Origin: Phoronis australis | Lineage: Eukaryota; Phoronida; Phoronidae | Reading direction: 5' to 3' | Assembly (NCBI GenBank): GCA_002633005.1 | Contig: NMRA01000155.1 | Span: 179,844 to 243,843 of the forward strand | DNA length: 64,000 bases | Part shown: piece after piece, positions 1 to 12,000 of the stretch | How positions within the stretch are numbered: position 1 is the first letter of the stretch | Layout: each line of letters starts with the position of its first letter | Program-made: the position numbers and the translations under genes | Notes under the pieces: generated by a model | Seen by the model: only the letters and a program-made list of their open reading frames with translations | What the model was told of the DNA's origin: nothing | Databases searched by the model: none

Positions 1-2132
1 TCCTACTTTCAGAGACTGGTATCTTGGCAGAAGGGTCTATGATGGGCTTCATTAAAGGAAAATTCTACAACAGGTGCACTCCGGTTCACGAGCTTCTTGC
101 TAACGTTTTGGAGGGCAAGATGTACCAAAAATTTCTGCATGACTTGGCTCCGGAGGAATATGAATCGTTCCTTACGGTAATGACCGCAGTCCCTTCAGAT
201 CCAGAACAAATAGAGGCAAACCTTGATGATCCTGTGATCACTCAGCATCTCCAGACGTATGAAGATTTCTTTCACACAGTAAATAATGTAAATATGGCAA
301 AACTGCTCAGTTTTGGGCAACCTACATCTTTCACATAAACCGCGCGCACATAGAACTCCAGAGATGGGTCAGACCAATGACATCAGTGGTTATATCAACA
401 TTTTCCCGACAATGCTAGATGTATTCTTTGCCCTGAACCGCCCAAACTATGCCAGATGGGGATCGTTGTTTTACCAAAAATTGAAATTTGCAGACCCACA
501 ATTGTGCGAAGTGCTGGAAAACGGAGCGTTTTCAGTGCGACGTACTAGGAAAAACTTCAGTAGATCGGCTGTTGACCTCTCGTTGGAACAGTCCGTCAAC
601 AGGGATGCAGCATCGAGCATGGCAGGGCTAGTGGCTTTCAGCAACTCAGAGAATGCAATGCGTCGATGGTCCCTCTCTATGACATAAAGGGCAATGGCTG
701 TAAGTGAGCTTAGGACATTTGCAGGACATGTATGCCATAACAGGGCCTAATCAAACTATGCGACAGAGCTCAAAAACACTTCTGAACAACAGCGCGTTCA
801 AGAAGGAACTGGCGAAGTTCCTTTTGACGGAATGGAGAAAAGACCATTATTGGCCTAGTTTGGTGGGAGAACCTTGTTTGTTTCCCACGGTGGTGACTGC
901 TACCAGTTCTTTCCCGACGATAACCACCAAATCATGGTGGCAAAACCTGCCCATCTCCAAGGTGACCGCGAGGAAGCTGATACGCTGATTGCGTTCCACG
1001 TCGCAAACATTTCAATCGGTCATGTTATGGTGAGGGTTTCAGATACAGATATTTTAGTAATCTTGCTTGGTACACTCGGACAACAGCGGCGAGAAATAAG
1101 ATCCACGTCCAACGTTGTCACGCACTGTGAGATGGGAAGTAACAGAAGATTTATCAACATTTCCGACATAGCAAACGTTCTTGAAGAGCGCAAGTACGGA
1201 CTTCCCAGAGCAATGCCTGGATACCATGCCTTCACTGGATGTGAATACACATCTGCCTTTTATAGGTATGATATCGAAATCTTGATTATTGCAGTAGTGA
1301 CAAGAATTGAATGAATTCGATTGCAGTGAGGAGAATTGGTTGAATTCGATTGGCTGTGATTACGTCTGCCATGTAAATGAAGTCTAAGTAACGTATAATG
1401 GTTGCCTCCTTTAAATAAAAAAGATTTCTGTTATGAATTAGTTGTACACGTCATTCCTTATTTTCCAGAAAAGGCAAAATCATACCCTTGGACATTACTG
1501 AAAGATTCATCAATATGTTCACTAGTTGTGGAGATGTGCATGGCAGCATCGATGTCGGTTTAGTCGCTGAATTCGTATGTCACATATTCGCAAAAAGTAA
1601 GCTCAAAGATGTTAACGAGGCCCGGTTCGTCAAACTTATGGACATGACTGGCAAAGTTGCTGAGGTATGTAGTGATAACTTGAAAACAATATAAATATTC
1701 GATCTGATAATTTTTAAATACCATCAATGTCAGCTATGCTTATATTTTTAAATTTCCTTTCAGGAGAATCCACTCGCAAATTTAAACCGAATTGACTGTG
1801 GGTTGCTTCCACCTTGTCTCCGTAGCCTGCAGATGAAGATTCGCCGAACGCAGTACGTCACAGCGCTTTGGACCCGTGCCGCGACAGCATATCCCGGGGA
1901 TGGACTGACACCAACTGATTATGGTTGGCATGCAACTGAAACTCACACACTTCTGCCAGTTTGGTTTTAGGGGTCCATTCTTCCTGACATATTGTTCAGT
2001 TCGAATGCAGAAGTCAACAGCAGTAACATTGGGAATGAAGCAACCAGCATTAGAGATAGTTCTTCTGCAGAACAGTCAGATTCCGAAGATGATCCATGGA
2101 GTGAAGACTCCGACTCTGATGAAGAGGATTAA
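1..2132 (+). pseudogene. Decayed FEN1/PIN-like gene of a lineage-expanded family, cut by the window edge
   Basis: Three exon-like blocks remain: 1-1265 (5' end outside the window), 1469-1664 and 1764-2132. Both introns have GT-AG borders and preserve frame. The translation shows an EEADTLI motif followed by SDTDILVILL, then YHAFTGCEYTSAFYRKGK, an order I know from large invertebrate families with a FEN1/PIN-type acidic nuclease core; the tail is very acidic and ends at 2132. Block 1 is broken. The protein runs in frame from base 24, shifts near 296, shifts again near 360, hits a stop at 685-687, and changes frame near 700 and near 868. A further in-frame TAG lies at 1968-1970. The conserved upstream part reads NYARWGSLFYQKLKFADP and DLSLEQSVNRDAASSMAGL. 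Such families are often multi-copy and may be transposon-associated; that part is inference. Confidence 0.7.
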
Positions 2133-4967
2133 TTATGGCACTTTGGATTTGACTAAAACATGCACAGTGAATAAGTTGGCTCATTGGAATGAGATGAATA
2201 TTGGTTATAGCAATAATTCTCCTTTTATATTTTTGTGTTTGTTACCCATGTATGGTGTTCTCCAAAAAGGGTGAAAAAAACTTTATGGCACCTGACATTT
2301 CGTTCATATAGTCGTCTTAAAGCTGTAACGTAAATTAAATACACTGTTCATGTTGCGAACTTGTTATTCACATTGCTCGGGAATATCGAGTCCTAATAGT
2401 TTTTCAGTTAAGTTAGTTTGATGAGCATTTTATTTGCCTGACACAGATACTCGGACAATAGAACTGTTCGCTTTATGTCTTAATGGTGCAATTAAAACAC
2501 GTTCAAATTGATTATCTATGGACATGGTATACGGTGCTCAATCATCCTTGCGACGGCCCCAAGAATTCATATTGGGTGAGGGGGTATGCAATCATTTTGT
2601 ATCATCTTTTTTGGAAATCGTGACTGGTTTGCAGTTAAACTAAATAAAGCTTCCTGTTTATGTTTCACCAATTTATTTTTATTATTACTAGAGTATGTGC
2701 ATTTGAATAGGGAGAGTGGGGCATCTCATAAAATGTCAACCGGGCATGTACCAAATCTCCACTTGATATTGCCTCACAGCGTTGTTGCTTGTGGAATGTT
2801 GCTGGGCATTATGCAAATGGTTTCAAACGGTTACCTGGTGGGTTGATCTACCTCAACTCGGGTATTTGGGCGTGTCTGGCGGGGCTAACCCACCNTTGTT
2901 GATTAAGTCATAGAAAGTACATACTTTGATCATTGTCATGTATTTGTCTCATACTGCTTGATAAACGCTGTCCGAATAATCTATTATTTTCATACAGTCT
3001 TTGTGCACATTCACAGGGATCATTCAACTATATTGTATTTGTACTATAACGTATTTCTGGTGTATTATGCAAAAAAGCTGTATTTTACATCATTAGTCAA
3101 TGTTTTATCATTGAGGCACACATTTTGCCCAGTCTCAAGTGTTTTGTGTTATTTTTGTTGCCTGACAATGCCAGAATAACTTCCTAGTAACATTCAGACT
3201 TAGTTTGCATTTTTGCCACTAGGTGTCTCTTTAATTTTTTTAAATTCCACTGTTTACAATTAATCTACAATAGTAAAACAAGTAATGTGAGTGTAATATT
3301 GTTCAATACAATGCCACTGATGGAACCATATTACTGGTTTTACAAAAAAGTCATCAAAACTGTTGTTTTTACAAATATAAGTTTACTAAGCTCTTTGGTG
3401 ATTATTAGGTAACTTCCAACTCAAATTTCTCAAAAATGTGCAACTTTATATATGGGAACTTTTTAGATTTTGAAAACACTCTAATAAATGAATTAAAAAA
3501 CACCGAAATAAAATTGCCCCCCTAAAGTACTCACAAAAACCATTTTCTAGAGGCCCTACAAAATCTGGCCCACCGACTAAAAATACATGTATGGACAAAT
3601 GTCAAAGCCTTACACATTCTTATCGACAACCATGGCCTGAGACGTAATCCTCACAAACTTCTGGTATTGTGAAGTTAAGCCAAGTACTTCCAGCCTCACA
3701 GAAGAAGTGTTGCGCCTTATAAAAATCATCTGAGAGCTTGCGGTCGGAATAGCAGAGAAGTTAAGCTACCCTTGATTTAGAAGAATGCCCAATGACTTTC
3801 TCAACAGGGGACGTTTCCTCAAAGCTTGAAAACGACTTATCAGAGCAAGAAAACAGTGTTATGTAAAGCCGGATTACAGCACTCTTCGGTTAAGTACGCA
3901 CTTTATAATAGTGCCACCTCATCAGCATTAACTTCGAAATGACGTCACCTTGGATTTCCACTTTCTCTGCGCATATATTCAGCTCACATATAGACAAGCC
4001 TGATCAATAAACATGTACGCGCCATTTGTCTTGTGAATGAAAAGTGACCCGAACTAAAAGAATGGCGCACTTAACATAACCGTTTTCATATTGTCTTACA
4101 TTAAAATTTTGAATAATGTCTACCTTATTCAGATGTAAGTTTGTATTCGTAGTTGAACTGCTGTGTGCCAAGTCACCGCGACTCAAATATTCCTTAAAAT
4201 TGTATCGCATTTGAAGACTTCGTTTAACCGCTTGCGCTGTGTGTTTTATTTTCCTGTCATTCTATCTTTAATGTTACCTATTAGAGTGACAGGCTTTGAC
4301 ATCTCGGTTCATTTACATCTGGAAAACCTAACAGCCGGCCAACCTGACTAGGTGACAACAGTACACTTTATGTACTTGTGTGTGATCACTATTTATATGT
4401 ATGTATATTTGGGCGCACACAAATGACAGTATACGAAGTACGGTAGGCTTTTCTCACATTAGTCATCGCTAGCAAACAAACAGCAGTCTAAGAGCGCCCG
4501 ATGGCAGTTAGTTTTGAAAATTCGGTGGCACTCAAGGTGGAATTAAACACGTTTATCTGCCACTGATGTCAAAGAATTAAACTGAATAAATTACCAATGC
4601 CAGAGCGTTAGTTCATGAAATAGCTATTTTGGCAATTTATGACTTCTAAATCATAAATTAATTGAAGCAATATCATACTGTTATAATGTATTATGAATAC
4701 TAATTATGGAATGTGGTGTTTTAAATGCCAGAAAGTTTACTCACAATGTATTTTACGACTTAAGCTATCGATGTGATTTCCCCAAGAAGAAATTTCTTGA
4801 TTAATTTGTTCTAAGAAATTTAATTTTTTAACCTTACTTATGCCAGTACATTTAAACGAGATACTGAAATTACCTATAGATTTATGACGGGAATCGAATA
4901 CCATATTTGAATATGTTGAGAAATAACTTGTTTGGAATAAGCCATCATCACTTCTTCCAAGCTGACC

Positions 4968-4969
<2 letters not shown>
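2133..4969. other. Non-coding stretch, no gene recognised
   Basis: This AT-rich sequence has only short ORFs without codon structure or recognisable motifs. Base 2895 is an N. At 3938-3955 there is a short match (GAAATGACGTCACC, then TTGGATTTCC) to the region upstream of the PARP12-like gene at 21138-21161. This suggests that a dispersed repeat carries that motif. Confidence 0.5.
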
Positions 4970-5003
<34 letters not shown>

Positions 5004-5022
5004 TGTATATATACAATATATA

Positions 5023-5056
<34 letters not shown>
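4970..5056. repeat. (TA)n microsatellite with internal palindrome
   Basis: Two long TA runs flank a centre made of repeated ACATTGTATATA / TATACAATATA segments, so the block can fold into a long hairpin. ORFs read through it on the minus strand are poly-Tyr/Ile artefacts. Confidence 0.95.
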
Positions 5057-5059
<3 letters not shown>

Positions 5060-5091
5060 CTGTATTTAAACTCCTGAGTTGTAACACCATT

Positions 5092-5349
5092 CAGGAGTTA
5101 GAATGACCAATGACAAAAAAGAGGAAAATTTTTCCAGGTGATGAATCGTTCCACAAATACATGTACATAGGCTTGTGTGATTTAAATATTTTTGTGTTGT
5201 ACAATTCAAGTGAAATAAAGGTTTTTCCGTGTATAAAGTCAAAATAATGATAAAAAGAGACCAAAAGAATGGCAACTGGAAATTAAATAAGAGGAAATCG
5301 AAACCAAAAAAGAGGCAATCATCTTTAAAGAGGAAAATTAATAGCCCTG
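5092..5349. mobile_element. MITE-like element, family with CAGGGCTTGGAA ends (copy 1)
   Basis: About 258 bp. The left end reads CAGGAGTTAGAATGACCAA and the right end GGAAAATTAATAGCCCTG, an imperfect inverted pair. The interior matches the element at 34152-34396 in order: a TGATGNATCNTTCCACAAATA block, GGCNTGTGTGAT, a GATAAA-rich block, GGAAANTAAATAA, GAAACCA and a final GGAAAATT. No coding capacity is present. The superfamily is not certain. Confidence 0.6.
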
Positions 5350-7045
5350 TATAATTGCCATTGACTAGAGTTGTGCCCAGTGCACATGCGTGTAGAATAG
5401 AGTAAAATAGTCAGTGCACTGTATGTATCTATTTTTTATTATAGTGACAGGGATGCATCGCAGAATGCACCACCAAAACAAACAAACAAACTACATGCAA
5501 CACATTTTAGACTTATAAGTCACCTGAATACCAACTAACACCCAAGCGGTTATACACAATATACATGTACTAGGCAATTCCTACGACAATCTAGTGACCT
5601 ACATATAATCTAAACGCCATAAGAGTTTCCGGGTAATTTTATTAGAAACAAGTCTAGAAGGGAGCATTATTTTAAACTATATATGGTACAAATGAAAACA
5701 AAACGCATCCTGTCTTTTAGATTACATTCTTTACACAATCGTTCAATTAATGAAGGTCCCGAACTTACTTTCCACAAACTGCGACTCAGATTGTATATAC
5801 AGTGTAATAACGAAACAATTCTAAACATGAACGGCAGCCATAAATGAATAAATTTCCCTTAAATAATATTGAATGATTAATTGGATCAAAACCTTTAAAA
5901 GATCAAATAAAACTGCCACTGGCGTGTTATATTACATACTTTTAACAATTTTACCCAAATTTCACCCTGCGCCAACTGTGCAGAATACTCTTTACGAAAT
6001 TGATAAGGTGAGGAATTAAATAAACTTTCTAAAACCTTAGTAAATAACTGAGTGTAAAAAGCTTTTTTAAAATCGTAAAAACACGAAAACTTGGAATAGG
6101 ACCATAAACTCCAGCTGTTGAGTAACACTTTCTAATATAAAGACAAGAATCTCTTCTGCGATTTCAGTTGAGCAGGAAACAGGTGCTCGAAAATTAATTG
6201 GTCTATCATAACACACAATGGTTCAATTAATGCATAGATATGCCATCGTGTCCGCTTGTCAGATGGGTAAAAAATTGCCTAATATTTTTCACTTCACTAG
6301 AAGTCGCTGGCTGCAGTTTAAACTCAACTTCAGCGCTTGCTTTTAAATAAGAACGAGGAGTATTGTTGGTACATGTATTAGTTGTAAGATGTTTGCAGAC
6401 TTCTGTAAACTAATTGTGAAAGCCATTTCACCATGATCTTATAATTCTTTATTATTTTCAAAAAGTTTGGTTAAAGAATTTCCAATATATTTTTTAGTTC
6501 GATAAATCTTGGTTTCCTTCCAACTTTTCTTTTAGTTAGCAGACAGTTTATTAAACAAGGACAATCAAGAGTCATGTTTAGCATATTTTATGGTCCTGTT
6601 CAAGAGTGCATTGTACGTTTTAAGATTCAATTTCATTTTGGCAGCTGCACGTCATTACCTAATGGTGTAACTTGTCTTTGACTTTAGAGATATTCATAAT
6701 ACCTTGGGTGATCCAACAGTTGTTTTTATGTTTATATTAATCAAATTATTTTTCTTATGTAACATAATTTAAATTTGATTATGCAATAGCATTAATCAAT
6801 TTCTTATCAGTTTCATTTGATCAAATCAAGCTGTCCCATTAAAGAGTTCCCACCATGTATTTTCTTAGTTTTTGAGGTTTCAGTTAGCTAATATGAAATG
6901 AATACCATGAAATCTAACTAACTTAGCACTTTTTACGCCAAATAGTCGAAGTTTTTTAACTTTGAAGAAAATTAGTTACTTCCACGTTTCCCGCCGAATG
7001 ATGTACTGTGTGGAAGACGTTTGGTCATTTGACAATCAATTGCAG
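5350..7045. other. Non-coding stretch
   Basis: No gene, RNA or clear repeat was recognised. The longest ORF, a 77-codon minus-strand frame at 5895-6128, has no motif and no coding-like composition. Confidence 0.5.
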
Positions 7046-7172
7046 GGCAGAACACAGCAGACCAGAAGACGAGGACGATTTTGTGCGAGAACTGGACAAT
7101 TACCATGGAGACAGGGCGGACAGTGGATACAAATATTACACTCAAGTACTTGAAGAATCAGACAATGAATAG
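7046..7172 (+). CDS. Orphan terminal coding exon, product unknown
   Basis: A good acceptor (CAATTGCAG, cut after 7045) is followed by an open frame in phase 1 that begins AEHSRPEDEDDFVREL and ends GYKYYTQVLEESDNE before TAG at 7170-7172. Its acidic, hydrophilic composition looks like a true protein C-terminus more than chance translation. I found no matching upstream exon, so it may be the last exon of a gene with distant exons or a relic. I do not recognise the family. Confidence 0.35.
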
Positions 7173-8600
7173 ACTTCCCACTTAGCGAACTTTCTTCCCC
7201 TTTGAGGCCGTATGAACTCAACACACTTGGACTAGGAATTCTGCAGACATATGTTAGCCACAACCAACTGAATCAAGGGGTGTTCAATATTCACAAAATA
7301 GACACTTAGTAATCACTTACAAAGCCCATAGTAAACCTGAGTCACTAGTATTCACTATCGCCATGATAGAATGAGCACAGTTTAAACACAACGCGTAAGC
7401 GTACGTGTCGTAGCACTCCATATGGGCCGGGGTTGAGGGTTTGACAACTGGCATCACTCACTCTAGAATGGAGGAAATTTGTTCGTTATTTACATAAAAT
7501 TTGCAAATACACTTTTATCGTAAAGCCTCTCATATACTTGGTCGAAACACGATTCCTTGAAATGTTCCGAACAAAGTGTGGTTCCTGACTGAATCGCATG
7601 TTCCACACTGACATTCTATACTCTCCTGCTTCGCGTAAGCCAATGCCATTTTTGTGCAACCTTCACAAATTTGAACACATACTTTCTCAGTCAAAGTTGC
7701 TGTTCCTATAGCCTCCACAAACGCACGTGTCCTTTTCATGTCTAAAAAAGACTGCTGTCCGCGGACTTTCCTCACAACTCCTCAGTATCGCACTGATAAA
7801 AACAACAACGGCGGAGACGGTCTTCCACCCATCACGTACAGCCCGGTAACAGAAAGATATTTTTTTTAATTTTTGGCTCGTTTCTTAGCAACAGGTATAC
7901 TAAAGGCTATTAAATCTCATGAGATGTATCAATAAAATACTTTTCTGAGACGCAGGGTCATGGTAGGAACTTTTTTAATTTACAGAAGAGTTTTCATGAT
8001 AAATCTTCTGTAATATGTTAATATTACTTTCGTGCTTACGTATGCATATGTATGTTAAGGACGTCCGATGGTATTGTAATTTTTGTTGATGCAGATGAAA
8101 AATGACAGATGATTAGATATGTTTGACACAAAAAATGCCAGATTCTGAAATTAATTGCTTGTTTTACTGAAAATATATTATTAATCAAAGTAGTAGTAGT
8201 CTCAAATAGTCTGGTTGTGTTAGTTATAGTAGGCTTGAATCCGCACATAGATAAAACGTTTTAATATTTCGAATACAAATTTCCACTGCTGAAGATTTAC
8301 GATGAGACCTCTGCTAACAGAACGGATGAATTGTACTGGTTTAGTTTATGTAATACACGAATTATAACATCAATAAAGGTGTGTAGATTAGTGTTAAAAT
8401 TTTCCTTAGGCGGTTTGAAAATATTCCCCAAGACTATTCGCTTATTACTTATTACACCATTGACTGATACGAAAAACGACTCAAGAGCATTTTTATGTTA
8501 ATAATTTTGGAATCTAATGAGTTCCCTCCTTTGCTTCAAAAATTATTTGGGCGTACCACACCCTCTACACCCCCAGAGGTTAGGCCCTTTGACTCTGTAT
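7173..8600. other. Non-coding stretch, includes the PARP12-like 3' UTR
   Basis: Sequence just below 8600 should be the 3' UTR of the minus-strand PARP12-like gene, but I found no clear AATAAA on that strand. A minus ORF at 7530-7775 is cysteine-rich but has no recognisable domain or splice context. Confidence 0.4.
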
Positions 8601-9021
8601 CTAAATGTGATCATCATCATCCTCATACAGGATCAGATACTCAGGATATGTTTGTTCTTGAGAAAACACCACATGTATTTTGGCGTTGAACACGTCATCA
8701 ACAACTGAGTCGTATAACTTATTACGATCCCTTGACTCGTCAATAGGGGGCGGTCGGAGCATGCTGCTATCTCCATTTGTGTATTTTCCAACAAGAACCT
8801 TAGCCACGAACAGCGCTTTGCAATCTGTATAATTCTTAGAATAGCTGGCATTGCAGTGGAAATATGACCCTTTCCCGTATTTAGCCCCAATCCGAGTCCC
8901 AGTCAGACGCCAATCGAATCCCTGCTCACAAATGGCATTCAGAACGGCATATGGTGCTCCATGGAACAATCGTTTTTCATTTAATGGTTCAGCATCCCGT
9001 TTACGCATCTGGGCCCGTTGC
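8601..9021 (-). CDS. PARP12: PARP12-like exon 8: NAD-binding and catalytic core, stop
   Basis: Acceptor TTTTCAG. It contains LFHG (H548), GFDWRLTGTRIGAKYGKGSYF (Y581), ASYSKNY, FVAKVLVGKYT, RPPP, YDSVVDD and IHVVFSQEQTYPEYLILY, all in family order. Stop TAG at 8603-8601. The protein ends in an acidic EDDDDHI tail. Confidence 0.93.
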
Positions 9022-12000
9022 CTGAAAAGAATCCGTGATTTGATGTATTAGCTAATTAAAGTTAGCTGTGTGTCTGCACCAGTGATTCAACGTTGAAATT
9101 GAAATACTTAGCTAATTAAGTTGCGTTTCCAGAGATACTGTATACATGTACATGTAGTGCAACATATAGAGGATTTTTCAACCTAGAAAACATTTATTTT
9201 GCTATAAAGCACTCTAACACATTTGCAAAGCAGAGTAAAGTGATTTTCCTTTTCAACGGTAGGCAGCCCCACGATTGCCTCCATTCAAATTTTCAAAAAC
9301 AAGTTTTTCCATACCACTCCGAAATATTTACCTAAGATGCACACCATTACGTGGCTAAAAGCAAAATTTTCAGAATAAAGTGACCACGCGGTGCACTTGG
9401 CAAGATCAGCTATTTCAAGCTTAAAATGTCTGATTGATGATTTACATCGTAAGAATAGCAGTAAGATATACTAATTGCTTACAAGGAGTACTTTTCCCAC
9501 AGACGCTCGTTCTGAATACGCTGTATATTTATAATCTTGTTGGGCATGGTTTGGTGAAACAGTCGCTTAACTTCTCTGTATTCATCCGCGGTCTTACCAT
9601 AGCTTGTTACCTTGGTGAAATTGTGAGAATAAAGACAACACGAATTCAGTGGCCTAAACGAAAAGAATGTTTGCAGTACAAGTGAAAATCTGAGGAAGTT
9701 CCAAGCACATCATCGGCAATGCAGACATGAACGAACTTTCAAAACGAATTCCAAACGGTTTAGTCTTGAAAGACAAAGCTGAGAAAAAGTGCAAAAGTTA
9801 GTTTGTTGAACTATATACATGCACCGACAATTTAGTCATTTTTTCTGGATTTCATCAATGGTGTCACGATTTCAGTGCTAAGAAAACAAATAAGTAAAAT
9901 ATTCGGGGAGTAATCCCACGCATACCTGTACAAGCAATTTTTGCTGTCCCTTCATTGGATCCCAGTGTGTCGGCAACACACCTCCAGGTGAGGGTGTCTT
10001 GGTGCTGAAACGTACAGTGTAGAATGGATTCGTGTTGAGAGAACCCACTCACTGTAAGGTTATGTACATGAAGGACTTTATCGACATGTTTATTTTGCCA
10101 AATATCTACATAACCACAGACTTTAATTCAGCAAATGTACAAAGGAATCATGTATAACTTAAACTCTCCACTTTATACCATTCTGCTATTAATTGGATAA
10201 CATGATCAGGTCTTTTTAATTATCTTTAGCAGAAAAGGAAGGTGCATCCACAGCAAAACGACGGTATCAGCAACAACCAGATTTATCCCCTATAATTGTT
10301 GAAGATGAGATCTCAAAACTGCTGTTACATTATTTGAAAATGTCATTTCGTTTTCATTTTATTCAGCTTTAAATGTTTTAATGAAAGTCATAAAAGTCTT
10401 TTCGATAACCCTCATGAAAAAGAGGCACATTTTAAAACAATTCTGAAAGCGCATAGGAGAATATTGCATAATGTTTGGTTTCTGAAAGGTTCATGTAAAT
10501 CTGATCAGCCATATCATTGGTATTTTTCTCACCTTTCCTTTTAAGTACAGAAAAGGGCTCTGTCCGTGGCAGGAACCAGTCCTAAGCATATGGATAACTG
10601 AAATGTCAAGGCAGCTGTAGCCTATAACTTCCGTGAGGGTGGAGAGCTACTGACGTAAATAGAGTGGAGAAAGAAATATGTTTCTCACTTTCGAGCTACC
10701 TCTACAATGTTTTATTTATATTACTGTTTTTTCTGGTTACAAGAAAACGCACCTGGACATTTCATCCAAAACGGTTTCCACCGGACGTCGTCGTACCTCT
10801 CGTTTCGTTCCGAATCTAGAAAGGAAACAGTTGTCTATAAAACTCGTATGGCATTTCCAGACAGTTGTATTGAAACATATGCTGCTGCCATAAAATCTAA
10901 CTTTCCTGGTGGCGCACGTCCATGTTGTTAAACTGTTAAAAATATGCACTGTAAAACTTAATCAGATCAAATATTATTACTTTATACCATTGAAAAATTG
11001 CGAGGTATAATTTGATAAAATTTTGAAACCGTGAGTGGATACAGTGTCTTTTGGGAAAGATCCGTCTAACTGCAAGTTGCATTTCACCCATTCTTGGTGG
11101 CTCAGTAAAAAAAGAAAATTGAATTATGCATTTTATTATCATAAAATCGTCCAAAAACTAGTGCGTATTATGTATCCTGTTATCAAGAAGAACTTGCAGA
11201 CTTCAACAAGTCGAGAAACTATTAGAAAATAGTCGATTTTAATAGGTTGGTCAACACTGAAAGTCAAAAGTCATGGCGCGTAGAGACTTTCGTTCCAGAC
11301 TAGATCATTCAGGAGACATATCAATGACCACTACCCATGATTACATTGCAGATCATTTATCATTTTTGGCGCAGGGCAAAATACATATTGTACTATATGA
11401 ATATAATTTTCTGACACTCCTTCAACGATACAAAGTCAAAATGAAGAGATAAATCCACATGCTGAATTTTTTGTTTCGAACAACACGTACCGGATGTTTT
11501 CTTGCATCATTTCTTTAAAGTTCAGTCTGTACTTGTGATGACCAGTTTGGAAAACTATTTCACTTGTAGAATCTTCTAAGAACTTTTTCTCGATGTCATC
11601 CGACGATATGTCAGATGCGTCCTGGGCACCCTGCGGAATGGGAGAAAACGTTGTTTTACGTGACCAAAACTTTCACAAGAACTCTAAACATTGTCACTGA
11701 TATTTCTTGTCAGCTCGTAGGGAAATTTTAATTTTATCCAGACAAAGTGTCGACATCCGAATAGTCACCGTTATTCTATTGGAGTGTCTCATCCCTCAAG
11801 TCACCCCTATAGGGAATCAAATAACAGTAATCAGTAGTTCACGCCCGATATTGATGATTATAGTGATCAAAAAATACTGTTTATATCTGGAGATGCTCAT
11901 GACGCCTGAGCGTTAATTTTGAAGGATTTATTCTACAAAACACTGTAACCACGGCCATTGTTTTAAACTTAATGAATTCAAGACCATTGTTGCTAAATTC

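Noticed and set aside
3620-3790. Short words resembling a 5S rRNA (AGTTAAGC repeated)
   Set aside because: Only isolated 8-10 bp matches; no complete 120-nt fold or internal promoter boxes.
4737-5090. 117-codon minus-strand ORF rich in Tyr and Ile
   Set aside because: It is a read-through of the TA microsatellite.
7530-7775. Cysteine-rich 81-codon minus-strand ORF
   Set aside because: Cysteines do not form a known finger, there is no splice support, and the frame starts at an alternative codon.
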